Shown here piece by piece: positions 1 through 7,693 of a stretch of 15,224 nt of DNA. Numbering within the stretch: the first letter of the stretch is position 1; each line of letters begins with the position of its first letter. The position numbers and the translations under genes are program-made. The DNA comes from CAYRVF01 sp964427535 (lineage in GTDB: Bacteria; Chloroflexota; Ktedonobacteria; Ktedonobacterales; JADMIN01). The notes beneath the pieces are model-generated. The model was not told the origin of the DNA, did no database searches, and saw only the letters and a program-made list of their open reading frames with translations. The stretch lies in the NCBI GenBank assembly GCA_964427535.1, contig CAYRVF010000119.1:1-15224 (forward strand), given 5' to 3'.

Positions 1-1258
<1,258 letters not shown>

Positions 1259-1651
1259 TTTACTGTGTGCTCAGCATTCATATCCGCGCTTGCGCCCAGA
1301 CATGCACGCACCACACAAACTCCCAAGCCCTTCGCGATCCTCGCCTCGGCCTCAGCTGCACCGACCGACCCACACCCTCAAAACGAGGGCCAAATCGACC
1401 GGCTTGCCAATCCTACTGCTCGCTCGCGTCGGCAAAATTGAAGCAAATATACATGACAACATACATCCCGTTCCCGCAGACGATCTCACACAAGCGCAGA
1501 CACGCCCGGACATCGTCATATCGGGAGGCGAATGACGTCGCCATGTCCCCACATCGCTATGCGGTTGTTCACGTACATCTCGTTATCTTCTTTCACGGGA
1601 AGATAACATGTCGCCCTCTGCATCGGAAGTTCCGTCGCGGGCGACCTCCTA
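1259..1651 (-). other. Transcribed leader of the 23S rRNA unit; no 16S rRNA or tRNA
   Basis: About 390 nt lie between the promoter at 1652-1680 and the 23S 5' end. I see no 16S 3' end (no CCTCC-type anti-SD region), no tRNA cloverleaf and no believable reading frame on either strand. The leader has two simple inverted repeats: CCCTC-5-GAGGG at 1375-1389 and a perfect 9-bp repeat at 1582-1607. Leaders of rRNA genes normally fold with the trailer into a processing stem. The trailer is outside the window, so that pairing cannot be checked. I found no clear boxA antitermination motif. Confidence 0.6.
1582..1607. repeat. Perfect 9-bp inverted repeat in the 23S leader
   Basis: GTTATCTTC (1582-1590), an 8-nt spacer, then GAAGATAAC (1599-1607). 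The arms are perfect and lie about 45-70 nt downstream of the expected transcription start. No T-run follows on either strand, so it is not an ordinary terminator. It could be an operator or an RNA hairpin in the leader. Confidence 0.6.
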
Positions 1652-1680
1652 AATATATCACCATTGGAGTCGTCTGTCAA
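1652..1680 (-). promoter_or_regulatory. Sigma-70-type promoter of the 23S rRNA unit
   Basis: On the minus strand TTGACA (1680-1675) is followed by a 17-nt spacer and TATATT (1657-1652). The -35 is a perfect match, the -10 is 5 of 6, and the spacing is optimal. It points at the 23S gene, whose 5' end is about 390 nt downstream, with transcription expected to start near 1645. No gene lies between, so it most likely drives 23S independently of 16S. Confidence 0.75.
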
Positions 1681-1708
1681 GACATCTTCTGACTTCACAG
1701 CGATTCAC

Positions 1709-1727
1709 CGGCTGAACATGTCAGCCG
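1709..1727. repeat. 7-bp inverted repeat upstream of the 23S promoter
   Basis: CGGCTGA (1709-1715), ACATG, TCAGCCG (1721-1727). It is perfect with a 5-nt loop and lies about 30 bp upstream of the -35 element at 1680. If the upstream promoter candidate at 1829-1860 is active, this would form a hairpin in its transcript. Otherwise it could be a protein-binding site. Its function is not known. Confidence 0.4.
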
Positions 1728-1828
1728 TCCGATGGGGTTCCTCAGGAGGCCGTGCGAGGTGCATCATACTGGCCAATACACTCGATGTGGTGCCGGTCTG
1801 CAGAAACCTCCCTCGCGAAGGGCGCTCT

Positions 1829-1860
1829 GTTATAGTGCCACATTTACTCAGCCATGTCAA
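1829..1860 (-). promoter_or_regulatory. Possible second, upstream promoter of the 23S unit
   Basis: On the minus strand TTGACA (1860-1855) and TATAAC (1834-1829) are separated by 20 nt. Both hexamers are good, but the spacer is longer than the usual 16-18, so activity is uncertain. An A-tract lies about 25 bp upstream (1885-1890 on this strand). rRNA genes often have tandem promoters, which is why it is listed. Confidence 0.3.
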
Positions 1861-1947
1861 GCCACGATAGGCCGTGACTGGCCATTTTTTCTGATGCGAC
1901 GCGTCACACCTCTTCTGCTCCAACCAACGCCATACACCACCGCATTC

Positions 1948-2004
1948 CCACAAATAAAGAAGAGCACGACATCCGTGGTTTCCAGTTCCATGGATGTCGT
2001 GCTC
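1948..2004 (-). terminator. Rho-independent terminator of the sdhCDAB operon
   Basis: GAGCACGACATCC (1962-1974) pairs perfectly with GGATGTCGTGCTC (1992-2004). The stem continues inward to 17 bp with one G-U pair, leaving a 9-nt loop. On the minus strand the stem is followed at once by TTCTTTATTTG (1961-1951). It begins 34 bases beyond the end of sdhB and points away from it, separating the sdh operon from the rRNA unit. There is no T-run on the other side, so it works only for minus-strand transcripts. Confidence 0.9.
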
Positions 2005-2038
2005 ACTGTGCCGATGTCGCTCTCGCGCAGGGTAACGC

Positions 2039-2767
2039 CTAATCGGTCTCAGTCGTCCCGTAGACGATGGCGCGCTTCACCTCTTCGATCGCCTCCGTCA
2101 CATGGATGCCGCGCGGGCATGCCTCCGAGCAGTTGAAGATGGTCCGGCAGCGCCAGACGCCGTCGCGGTCGCCGAGAATCTGCATGCGCTCCGCCGAGCC
2201 GCGATCGCGGCTGTCGAAGATGAACCGGTGGGCGTTGACGATGGACGCCGGGCCAACCCAGTCCTGATTCGCCCAGACCGACGGGCACGACCCAGTGCAG
2301 GCGCCACAGAGAATGCACTTCGTCGTGTCGTCGTAGCGCTCGCGGTCCTCAGGCGATTGCAGACGCTCGGTGCGAGGCGCGGGCTCGTCGTTGATGAGAA
2401 ACGGCTTGACCTTCTCATACTTGGCGAAGAACGGATCCATATCCACGACGAGATCGCGGATCACCGGGAAACCCAGCATCGGCTCGACGGTGATGCGCGA
2501 GCCGAGGTCCTGCATGAGGAGCTTACACGCCAGCCGGTTGCGCCCGTTGATGCGCATCGCGTCCGAGCCGCACACGCCATGCACGCACGAGCGCCGAAAC
2601 GTCAGCGTGCCATCCTGCTCCCACTTGATCTTCTGCAACGTATCCACCAGCCGGTCGTTCCCCTCGACCTCGACCCGGAACTCTTGCCAGTAGGGCTTGG
2701 GGTTCTTGGACGGCTGGTAGCGCTTGATGCGGACCGAGACGGTCCGGGTGCCAGTAGCGGCAGCCAT
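2039..2767 (-). CDS. sdhB: Succinate dehydrogenase iron-sulfur subunit
   Basis: This 242-residue protein is the electron-transfer subunit of complex II, passing electrons from the FAD of SdhA to the quinone site. It has the N-terminal [2Fe-2S] ferredoxin motif (C61, C66, D69, C81; Asp at the third position is also seen in E. coli). The [4Fe-4S] and [3Fe-4S] motifs are C151, C154, C157 with C217, and C161, C207, C213. The stretch SCPSVWANQDWVGPASIVNA and the following HRFIFDSRD resemble actinobacterial SdhB. The position of E. coli Trp164 at the ubiquinone site is Ala166, and that of His207 is Arg208, as in menaquinone-type enzymes. It is the last gene of the operon, 72 nt after sdhA, and is followed by a strong terminator. 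The ribosome-binding site before the ATG is weak (AGAGGG about 9 nt upstream). Confidence 0.97.
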   Translation of the reverse strand: MAAATGTRTVSVRIKRYQPSKNPKPYWQEFRVEVEGNDRLVDTLQKIKWEQDGTLTFRRSCVHGVCGSDAMRINGRNRLACKLLMQDLGSRITVEPMLGFPVIRDLVVDMDPFFAKYEKVKPFLINDEPAPRTERLQSPEDRERYDDTTKCILCGACTGSCPSVWANQDWVGPASIVNAHRFIFDSRDRGSAERMQILGDRDGVWRCRTIFNCSEACPRGIHVTEAIEEVKRAIVYGTTETD

Positions 2768-2839
2768 ACTCTTCGTCCCTCTTCTAGTCGTATCCAGACG
2801 ACCGGGCGCGTGACGTGGTTGGTGACGCCCGGCAGCCGT

Positions 2840-4576
2840 CTAGTACTTGCGCTCTTTCGGCTCAAATGTGGTGATGACCACCGGCTTGTAGCGCAGGTCC
2901 GGCGCGCCGGCGGTCTCAGAGCGATAGGCCAGCGTATGCCGCAAGAAGTTCACGTCGTCGCGCTTCTCGAAGTCGGTGCGATAGTGGCCGCCCCGGCTCT
3001 CTTTGCGTGCTGCCGCGCCCGCGATCGTCGCCTCGGCGCATTCGAGCAGGTTCCCCAGCTCGATGACCTCGGTCAGCTCGGTATTGAACTCACGCGAGGT
3101 ATCCATCAGGCGGACGTTGGCAAAGCGCTCCTTCAACTCGGCGATCTTGCTCGTGGCGTACGAGAGCCGCTCCGCATCGCGCACGACGCCGACGTTATCC
3201 ATCATCATGTCGCGCAGCTCCTGGCGGATAGCATCCTGCGTCTCGCCTGACTTGCGCGCGAGTAGCGACTCCACCATCTCGGTCGCGAACGCATCCGGCT
3301 CGGCGGGCAGCGGCGCGTACTCGGCCTCTGGCAGCCACTTGGCCGCGATGTGCTTGCCCGCGCGGCGCCCGAAGACGATCAGGTCAACCAGCGAGTTTGT
3401 TCCCAGCCGGTTCGCGCCGTGGACCGAGACACACGCCACCTCACCGGCAGCATAGAGCCCGGGCAGCACGGTGTTGTTCTCGTCGACGACTACGCGCCCC
3501 TCGATGTCCGTCGGCACGCCGCCCATTGCGTAGTGCGCCGTCGGCTGGATCGGCACTGGCTCGTAGTACGGCTCGACGCCCAGATAATTGCGCGCGAAAT
3601 CGGTGATATCCGGCAGCTTCGCGTCGATCTTGTCTTTGCCCAGATGTGCGACGGAGAGATAAACGTAATCCTTGCCGTCGATGCCACGCCCCTCAGCGAC
3701 CTCCTGATAGATGAACCGCGAGACCATATCGCGCGGGGCCAGCTCCTGGAGGGTTGGGGCATAGCGGACGCAGAAGCGCTCGCCGTCCTTATTGAGCAGA
3801 TACGCGCCCTCACCGCGAGCCGCCTCGGAGAGCAGAATGCCCACCTTATAGAGGCCCGTCGGGTGGAACTGATACATCTCCATGTCTTCGAGCGGGATGC
3901 CGCGGCGATAGGCGACCGCCATGCCGTCGCCGGTGAGGGAGAGGGCGTTGCTGGTGACGCGCCACGCCCGGCCGTAGCCGCCGGTTGCGAGGACGATGGC
4001 CTTCGCGTGGAAGACGTGAATCGTGCCGTCGCGCAGGCAGAGCGCCACGACACCGCACGCCTGCCCATCGCTGATCAGCAAGTCGAGCATCATGTACTCG
4101 TTGAAGAACCGCACCTGATTCTTCACGGACTGCTGATACATCGTCTGCAGGATCATGTGGCCCGTGCGGTCGGCGGCATAGCACGACCGGCGCACTGGCC
4201 CCTCGCCGTAGTTGCGCGTGTGGCCGCCGAAGCGGCGCTGGTCGATCTTGCCGTCGGGCGTGCGGTTGAACGGCAGGCCCCAGTGCTCAAGGTCATAGAC
4301 CGCGTCGATGGCCTCGCGGGCCAGCACCTCGGCGGCGTCCTGGTCCGTCAGGTAGTCGCCGCCTTTGACGGTGTCGAACATGTGCCACTTCCAGTGGTCT
4401 TCTTCCTGGTTGCCCAGCGCGGCGGCCACGCCTCCCTGAGCGGCGCCCGTGTGCGAGCGCGTCGGGTATAGCTTGCTGATGACCGCGATACTCGAGTTGT
4501 GCGCGAGCTGCATGGCAGACATCAATCCCGCACCGCCGGCGCCCACGATCACAACGTCAAATTTGTGGTAATTCAT
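2840..4576 (-). CDS. sdhA: Succinate dehydrogenase flavoprotein subunit
   Basis: This 578-residue catalytic subunit of complex II oxidises succinate to fumarate on the cytoplasmic face, linking the citric acid cycle to the quinone pool. Visible features are the dinucleotide-binding motif VIVGAGGAG (9-17), the SHTGAAQGG motif with His42 as the expected covalent FAD attachment site, HPTG (His239), APRDMVSR (Arg283), His349 in HYAMGGV, and GANRLGTNSL (Arg391). These match the E. coli active-site residues His45, His242, Arg286, His354 and Arg399. Length is normal. The ATG is preceded by AAGGAG with an 8-nt spacer. It lies 43 nt after sdhD and 72 nt before sdhB in one operon. Fumarate reductase is the main alternative, but covalent-FAD complex II enzymes cannot be separated by sequence alone. 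The sdhCDAB order favours succinate oxidation. Confidence 0.97.
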   Translation of the reverse strand: MNYHKFDVVIVGAGGAGLMSAMQLAHNSSIAVISKLYPTRSHTGAAQGGVAAALGNQEEDHWKWHMFDTVKGGDYLTDQDAAEVLAREAIDAVYDLEHWGLPFNRTPDGKIDQRRFGGHTRNYGEGPVRRSCYAADRTGHMILQTMYQQSVKNQVRFFNEYMMLDLLISDGQACGVVALCLRDGTIHVFHAKAIVLATGGYGRAWRVTSNALSLTGDGMAVAYRRGIPLEDMEMYQFHPTGLYKVGILLSEAARGEGAYLLNKDGERFCVRYAPTLQELAPRDMVSRFIYQEVAEGRGIDGKDYVYLSVAHLGKDKIDAKLPDITDFARNYLGVEPYYEPVPIQPTAHYAMGGVPTDIEGRVVVDENNTVLPGLYAAGEVACVSVHGANRLGTNSLVDLIVFGRRAGKHIAAKWLPEAEYAPLPAEPDAFATEMVESLLARKSGETQDAIRQELRDMMMDNVGVVRDAERLSYATSKIAELKERFANVRLMDTSREFNTELTEVIELGNLLECAEATIAGAAARKESRGGHYRTDFEKRDDVNFLRHTLAYRSETAGAPDLRYKPVVITTFEPKERKY

Positions 4577-4619
4577 GCCCCTTACTCCTTCATTCCAGGA
4601 GCGGAAGTTCGCCAGCGCG

Positions 4620-5081
4620 CTAGTGGCCGATAAAGCTCAACACCGACTGCGCCAGCGTATGACCCGGCTGGAAGGTGATGATCGTCATCGAGCCCATCAG
4701 CCAGAAGATGATCGCAGTGAGGAAAAGTACCGAAACCACGGTCAGGCGTGTGCCCCGCGAGCGGATGTAGTCGTCGCAGACGATCCGCAGCCCGTTCAGG
4801 CCGTGAAACAGCGCCAACGTGAGCAGCGTCAGGTCGTATACCCGCCAGAACGGATTCGCGTAGCGCGCCGCGACGAAGTCATATACCGTGGCGGAGACGT
4901 CGTTCTGGACGTGCATGATCAGCAGATGGATGATTGCCAGAAAGATCAGTCCCACGCCACTGACGCGGAAGAAATACCAGGAGAACGTCTCCCAACCGGT
5001 GCTGCGTCCGGTCGGACGCGCGGTCGCGCCATAATTCGTCAGCGGTTGGCGCTCACGCTTGGGTTCCACTCGGGTAGCCAT
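4620..5081 (-). CDS. sdhD: Succinate dehydrogenase membrane anchor subunit D
   Basis: This 153-residue integral membrane protein is one of two anchors that hold SdhAB on the membrane and build the quinone and heme b sites. After a polar N-terminus (1-30) there are about three membrane segments (roughly 37-58, 82-103, 112-135). Candidate axial heme ligands are His52 or His57 in HLLIMH and His93 in LFHGLNGLRI, the latter motif being typical of this family. It starts 21 nt after the sdhC stop, with AGGGAGG 9 nt before the ATG, and ends 43 nt before sdhA. An overlapping ATG in another frame gives only an 11-residue peptide and is ignored. The C/D naming follows gene order, as anchors are poorly conserved. 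Confidence 0.93.
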   Translation of the reverse strand: MATRVEPKRERQPLTNYGATARPTGRSTGWETFSWYFFRVSGVGLIFLAIIHLLIMHVQNDVSATVYDFVAARYANPFWRVYDLTLLTLALFHGLNGLRIVCDDYIRSRGTRLTVVSVLFLTAIIFWLMGSMTIITFQPGHTLAQSVLSFIGH

Positions 5082-5102
5082 CGCTCATATCCTCCCTGGC
5101 GC

Positions 5103-5486
5103 TTACATAATCGCCGCACATGACCCCTGGGGGCAAACACCGAAAATCGGCGCGACGACGAAATAGGCCATGGGCACGAAGCACAGAATGGTCACCGCGA
5201 GCACGATGTAGAACATCTGCTGCTGATACTTGTAGCCCTGCGCCCAGAAATCGATCAGGATGATGCGAATACCGTTGAAGGCGTGGTAAAGCACGGAGCC
5301 GATGAGCGCCAGCGAGACGAGGCGAATAGGCCAGGTGCTGAAGATTTGAATCGCATCGTTGTATACGGTCGGCCCAAAGCCGAGCAGCGTGATGTCCACG
5401 ATGTGGACCAGCAAGAAGAGTAGAACGCCCAAGCCGGTGATGCGATGGAGCAGCCAAGACCACTGGCCCGACTGACCTCGATACAT
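5103..5486 (-). CDS. sdhC: Succinate dehydrogenase cytochrome b556 subunit C
   Basis: This is the first gene of the operon, a 127-residue membrane anchor with three predicted membrane segments (about 13-33, 55-78, 91-113). It carries the family signature WLLHRITGLGVLLFLLVHI near the N-terminus and LYHAFNGIRIILIDF in segment two. His28 and His68 are candidate heme b ligands. The start chosen is the ATG at 5486 because GAGGAG lies 6 nt upstream. The ATG at 5492 abuts that Shine-Dalgarno sequence and is unlikely. The frame stays open upstream to about 5668, with a TTG at 5591 that would add 35 residues (through MLGFPHFLFRRGPYRW...), but that TTG has no good ribosome-binding site. SdhD follows after 21 nt. 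Confidence 0.93.
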   Translation of the reverse strand: MYRGQSGQWSWLLHRITGLGVLLFLLVHIVDITLLGFGPTVYNDAIQIFSTWPIRLVSLALIGSVLYHAFNGIRIILIDFWAQGYKYQQQMFYIVLAVTILCFVPMAYFVVAPIFGVCPQGSCAAIM

Positions 5487-5731
5487 GCTCATCTCCTCGG
5501 AAACTAGGGGCGCCGGAATGCTCTGCCACGCCCAGGAGAGGGACCATCGGTAGGGACCGCGGCGGAAGAGGAAGTGCGGGAAACCCAGCAAGACACCCGC
5601 ACCATCAGGAGGATTCGTCGCTCGAATTCGAGAACAGCACGTCTCCCCCGCCGCTGGAGCAGGGCTTTACCGCGTCATCGCGCTACCGGACGCCATCGTC
5701 CCGGTTGCGGGCGCGTTGCGCCGCATTGGAG
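5487..5731 (-). other. Long leader of the sdh operon
   Basis: About 240 nt separate the sdh promoter from the sdhC ATG. The stretch is open in the sdhC frame from about 5668, so an N-terminal extension of SdhC is not excluded, but no well-placed start supports it. It contains a 12-bp perfect palindrome at 5621-5632. I see no known riboswitch. Confidence 0.4.
5621..5632. repeat. 12-bp perfect palindrome in the sdh leader
   Basis: CTCGAATTCGAG is a perfect dyad about 100 nt downstream of the expected sdh transcription start. It could be an operator for a dimeric repressor. A 12-bp palindrome can also arise by chance in a window this size, so the call is tentative. Confidence 0.3.
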
Positions 5732-5760
5732 ATTATACGCCGCCGGACCCACTCTCACAA
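5732..5760 (-). promoter_or_regulatory. Promoter of the sdhCDAB operon
   Basis: On the minus strand TTGTGA (5760-5755), a 17-nt spacer, then a perfect TATAAT (5737-5732). Transcription would start near 5725 and give a leader of about 240 nt before sdhC. No better promoter lies closer to the gene. Confidence 0.7.
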
Positions 5761-5959
5761 GCAACTGACGTGGCGGCACAGGGACTACAGGCGACGCGCG
5801 AGCATAGAGACGCCTCTCTCACACGCAGAAGTGTCGCCGGGCGGGGATATAGACGGTTGTGGGGAGAGCAGCGCGCATCCGTGCGCACCCTGCCTCGTTC
5901 CTGAGGCGTAGTGGCATCCAGCCACACCAAAGGGTGACACAGGCATGTTGAAATTAGAT
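5761..5959. other. Intergenic stretch with small hairpins between the GT9 gene and the sdh promoter
   Basis: No believable gene is seen. Three short perfect inverted repeats follow each other: GCGCA-4-TGCGC (5870-5883), GCCTC-6-GAGGC (5892-5907) and GTGGC-5-GCCAC (5911-5925). None is followed by a T-run. They may be a chance effect of GC-rich sequence or part of the 3' region of the GT9 transcript. Confidence 0.35.
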
Positions 5960-5976
5960 GAAACGGCGACCGTTTC
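5951..5976 (-). terminator. Probable terminator after the GT9 gene
   Basis: On the minus strand GAAACGG, TCG, CCGTTTC (5976-5960) makes a perfect 7-bp stem with a 3-nt loop, starting 6 nt after the GT9 stop codon. It is followed by ATCTAATTTCAAC, which is only moderately T-rich, so termination may be partial. Confidence 0.5.
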
Positions 5977-5982
5977 CCGCCT

Positions 5983-7077
5983 TCACACGGTCAGCGGCTC
6001 ACTCGCCGGGGCGCCATCGGCGAGTAGAAAGCGGGCGGCATCGAGCACGTGCTCGGCCTTTACACTTGCTACGAACGAGGGATGATGCTCGCACGACCGT
6101 TGTGAGCGGTCGATGCCGCAGACCGGGCAGTGGACCTGCCACGAGATTAGCGCGACGTGGCGAGCGGTCGTCATGGGTCCGGCGGTGACCAGATTGAAAT
6201 GCCAGTAGATACCGACCGCAGCCGTGCCCACCGCGTACGCCAGATTAAGCGGCCCCGAATCGTTCGCGATGACCAGTCGGCAGCGCGCCAGGAGACCGGC
6301 CAACCCACCGAGCGAGACACGGCCGCACAGATCGAGGGCAGAGCTGCGCATGTAACCTTTGGCCGCATCCACGGCCGCGCGTTCGCCGTCAGCGCCAGTC
6401 AGGATGATACTCGCCCCGGTCTCGGCCAGCGCATCGGCCACGGCCGCGAACTTCTCCGGCGGCCAGCCCCGCTCAGGATCGCTCACACCGGGGTGTATGG
6501 CGATCATCGGTCCTCGCTCAAACGGCACGACCGAGGCAGCTTCCGCACGATCAGACGGTGTCAGCATGAGAGCCGGATCGATGCTGACGGGCTTCGCGCC
6601 GGCCAGCGTCACAACCTCCAGATAGCGCAATATCTCGCGCTGCCAGTAGAGGTATGGCACCCAGCGGTCGAGCGCGGGAGCATCGGGCGTCTTCAGGCCG
6701 AGCGTAACGCGAGCGCCGAGCCGTGCGACAAACGGGTTCGAGTTCCGACCGCCGCCGTGCAGTTGGAAGGCCAGATCGAAGCGCTCGTCGCGCATCCGCC
6801 GAAAGAAGTCTTCCCGCTCGATGGGGTCTTCGGGACTGCTGGGATCATCGTTCACGCCCGCATAGCGCGGCACGACAACCACACGATCAACCGGGCCTGG
6901 GCGTCCGGAAATGAAGTCCGCGTGCCATTGCTTGCCGAGCAGCACGATCTCGGCATCCGGGTACGCCGCGCGCAGGGCCTCTAGTGCCGGAATGACGAAA
7001 ATATAGTCGCCGACGCCATTGGCGCGTAACACGGCAATCTTGTGAACGCCCGCTATCCGACCTGAGGGAGAGAGCAT
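5983..7077 (-). CDS. Glycosyltransferase family 9 (heptosyltransferase-like)
   Basis: This 364-residue, apparently cytosolic GT-B protein is of the ADP-heptose:LPS heptosyltransferase type (GT9, COG0859). The N-terminal domain begins KIAVLRANGVGD, with the conserved Asp24. The C-terminal domain has IAIHPG (192-197), IILTGADGE (224-232) and NDSGPLNLA (272-280). In the family the Asp of this last motif is normally followed five residues later by His (E. coli WaaC D261/H266). Here Asp273 is present but residue 278 is Asn. A Cys-containing segment near 317-329 is common in the family. The ATG at 7077 has GGAG 7 nt upstream. Neighbouring glycosyltransferase pieces suggest a role in cell-surface glycan or glycolipid synthesis. 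The acceptor and donor cannot be told from sequence, and LPS is not expected if the host is a chloroflexote. Confidence 0.88.
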   Translation of the reverse strand: MLSPSGRIAGVHKIAVLRANGVGDYIFVIPALEALRAAYPDAEIVLLGKQWHADFISGRPGPVDRVVVVPRYAGVNDDPSSPEDPIEREDFFRRMRDERFDLAFQLHGGGRNSNPFVARLGARVTLGLKTPDAPALDRWVPYLYWQREILRYLEVVTLAGAKPVSIDPALMLTPSDRAEAASVVPFERGPMIAIHPGVSDPERGWPPEKFAAVADALAETGASIILTGADGERAAVDAAKGYMRSSALDLCGRVSLGGLAGLLARCRLVIANDSGPLNLAYAVGTAAVGIYWHFNLVTAGPMTTARHVALISWQVHCPVCGIDRSQRSCEHHPSFVASVKAEHVLDAARFLLADGAPASEPLTV

Positions 7078-7222
7078 CCATATGCTCCAGTGAGATGGGT
7101 ATCCGGCCAGTTCTGGAGGGTCTCTGCAGCATCCTTCGCGCCATCACTCGCACTGCGCTGGAGTCACCCGCTTCCTCTGCGGATGGAGGTCGCTGGAACG
7201 GTCGGGACGGACACTCGCATGC

Positions 7223-7693
7223 TCAGCGCATTCGTCGTCCGTCGTCTGGCGCGATCTCCATGCCGTGCGGCGCCTCGGAGGAGCCGTAGTGCGCGATCAT
7301 CTCGTCCAGCAAGTCGAGCGCGTGACCGTCCACCGTGCCGGCATCGTTGAGCACTGTCGTCGGCGCCTGCGTGTAGTAGGTGCCTGACGGCAGCAATCCA
7401 CAGCCGCCCCAGCGCCGCATCAGCAGATGCTGCATGAGCACCTCTTCGCCTGAGTGCCAGCGCGGCAGCCGCGACCAGAACGCGAAACCGCCCACGTCGA
7501 GCAGCTTCCGCCGGTCGTAGAGGACGCAGGAGGCGCCGCAGCGAGCAAGTGCTGTGCCGGGGGAATCGTCCATGAGCAGGGAGTGTCGTTCCGCACACAC
7601 GACGAGAGGGCTGCCGAAGCAACCCTCTCGAGATGCATACCTCTCCAGATAAGGTGGGTACACGACTGAGTTGTGCGCGATCAGCTCCTCAGC
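7223..7693 (-). pseudogene. 5'-truncated GT2-like glycosyltransferase remnant
   Basis: The frame runs from directly after the nrdJ stop codon to 7223 (156 codons). The first possible start is a GTG at 7663, giving 146 residues, but no Shine-Dalgarno sequence sits at a normal distance from it. The content resembles the C-terminal half of a GT-A (family 2) transferase: VVYPPYLER, then CGASCVLYDRRKLLDVGGF, then GEEVLMQHLLMRRWGG, LLPSGTYYTQ. In full-length relatives VVYPP-type segments follow the DXD metal-binding motif. Here the residues before it are AHNS, and the whole nucleotide-binding half is missing because nrdJ occupies that place. It is therefore most likely a remnant left by a rearrangement, though expression as a small protein is possible. 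The family assignment rests on motif resemblance only. Confidence 0.5.

Noticed and set aside
1861..1892. GGCC-6-GGCC followed by six T on the plus strand, looking like a terminator
   Set aside because: The stem is only 4 bp and no plus-strand gene lies upstream.
2102..4471. Long plus-strand open frames (382 and 373 codons)
   Set aside because: They lie antisense to sdhB and sdhA, which have complete cofactor motifs. High GC produces such shadows.
4582..4593. Three-codon ORF (Met-Lys-Glu-stop) overlapping the sdhA ribosome-binding site
   Set aside because: It is formed by the AAGGAG sequence itself and is probably incidental.
5705..5911. A 68-codon plus-strand frame antisense to the sdh promoter region
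   Set aside because: It has no ribosome-binding site, no motif, and overlaps a better-supported promoter.
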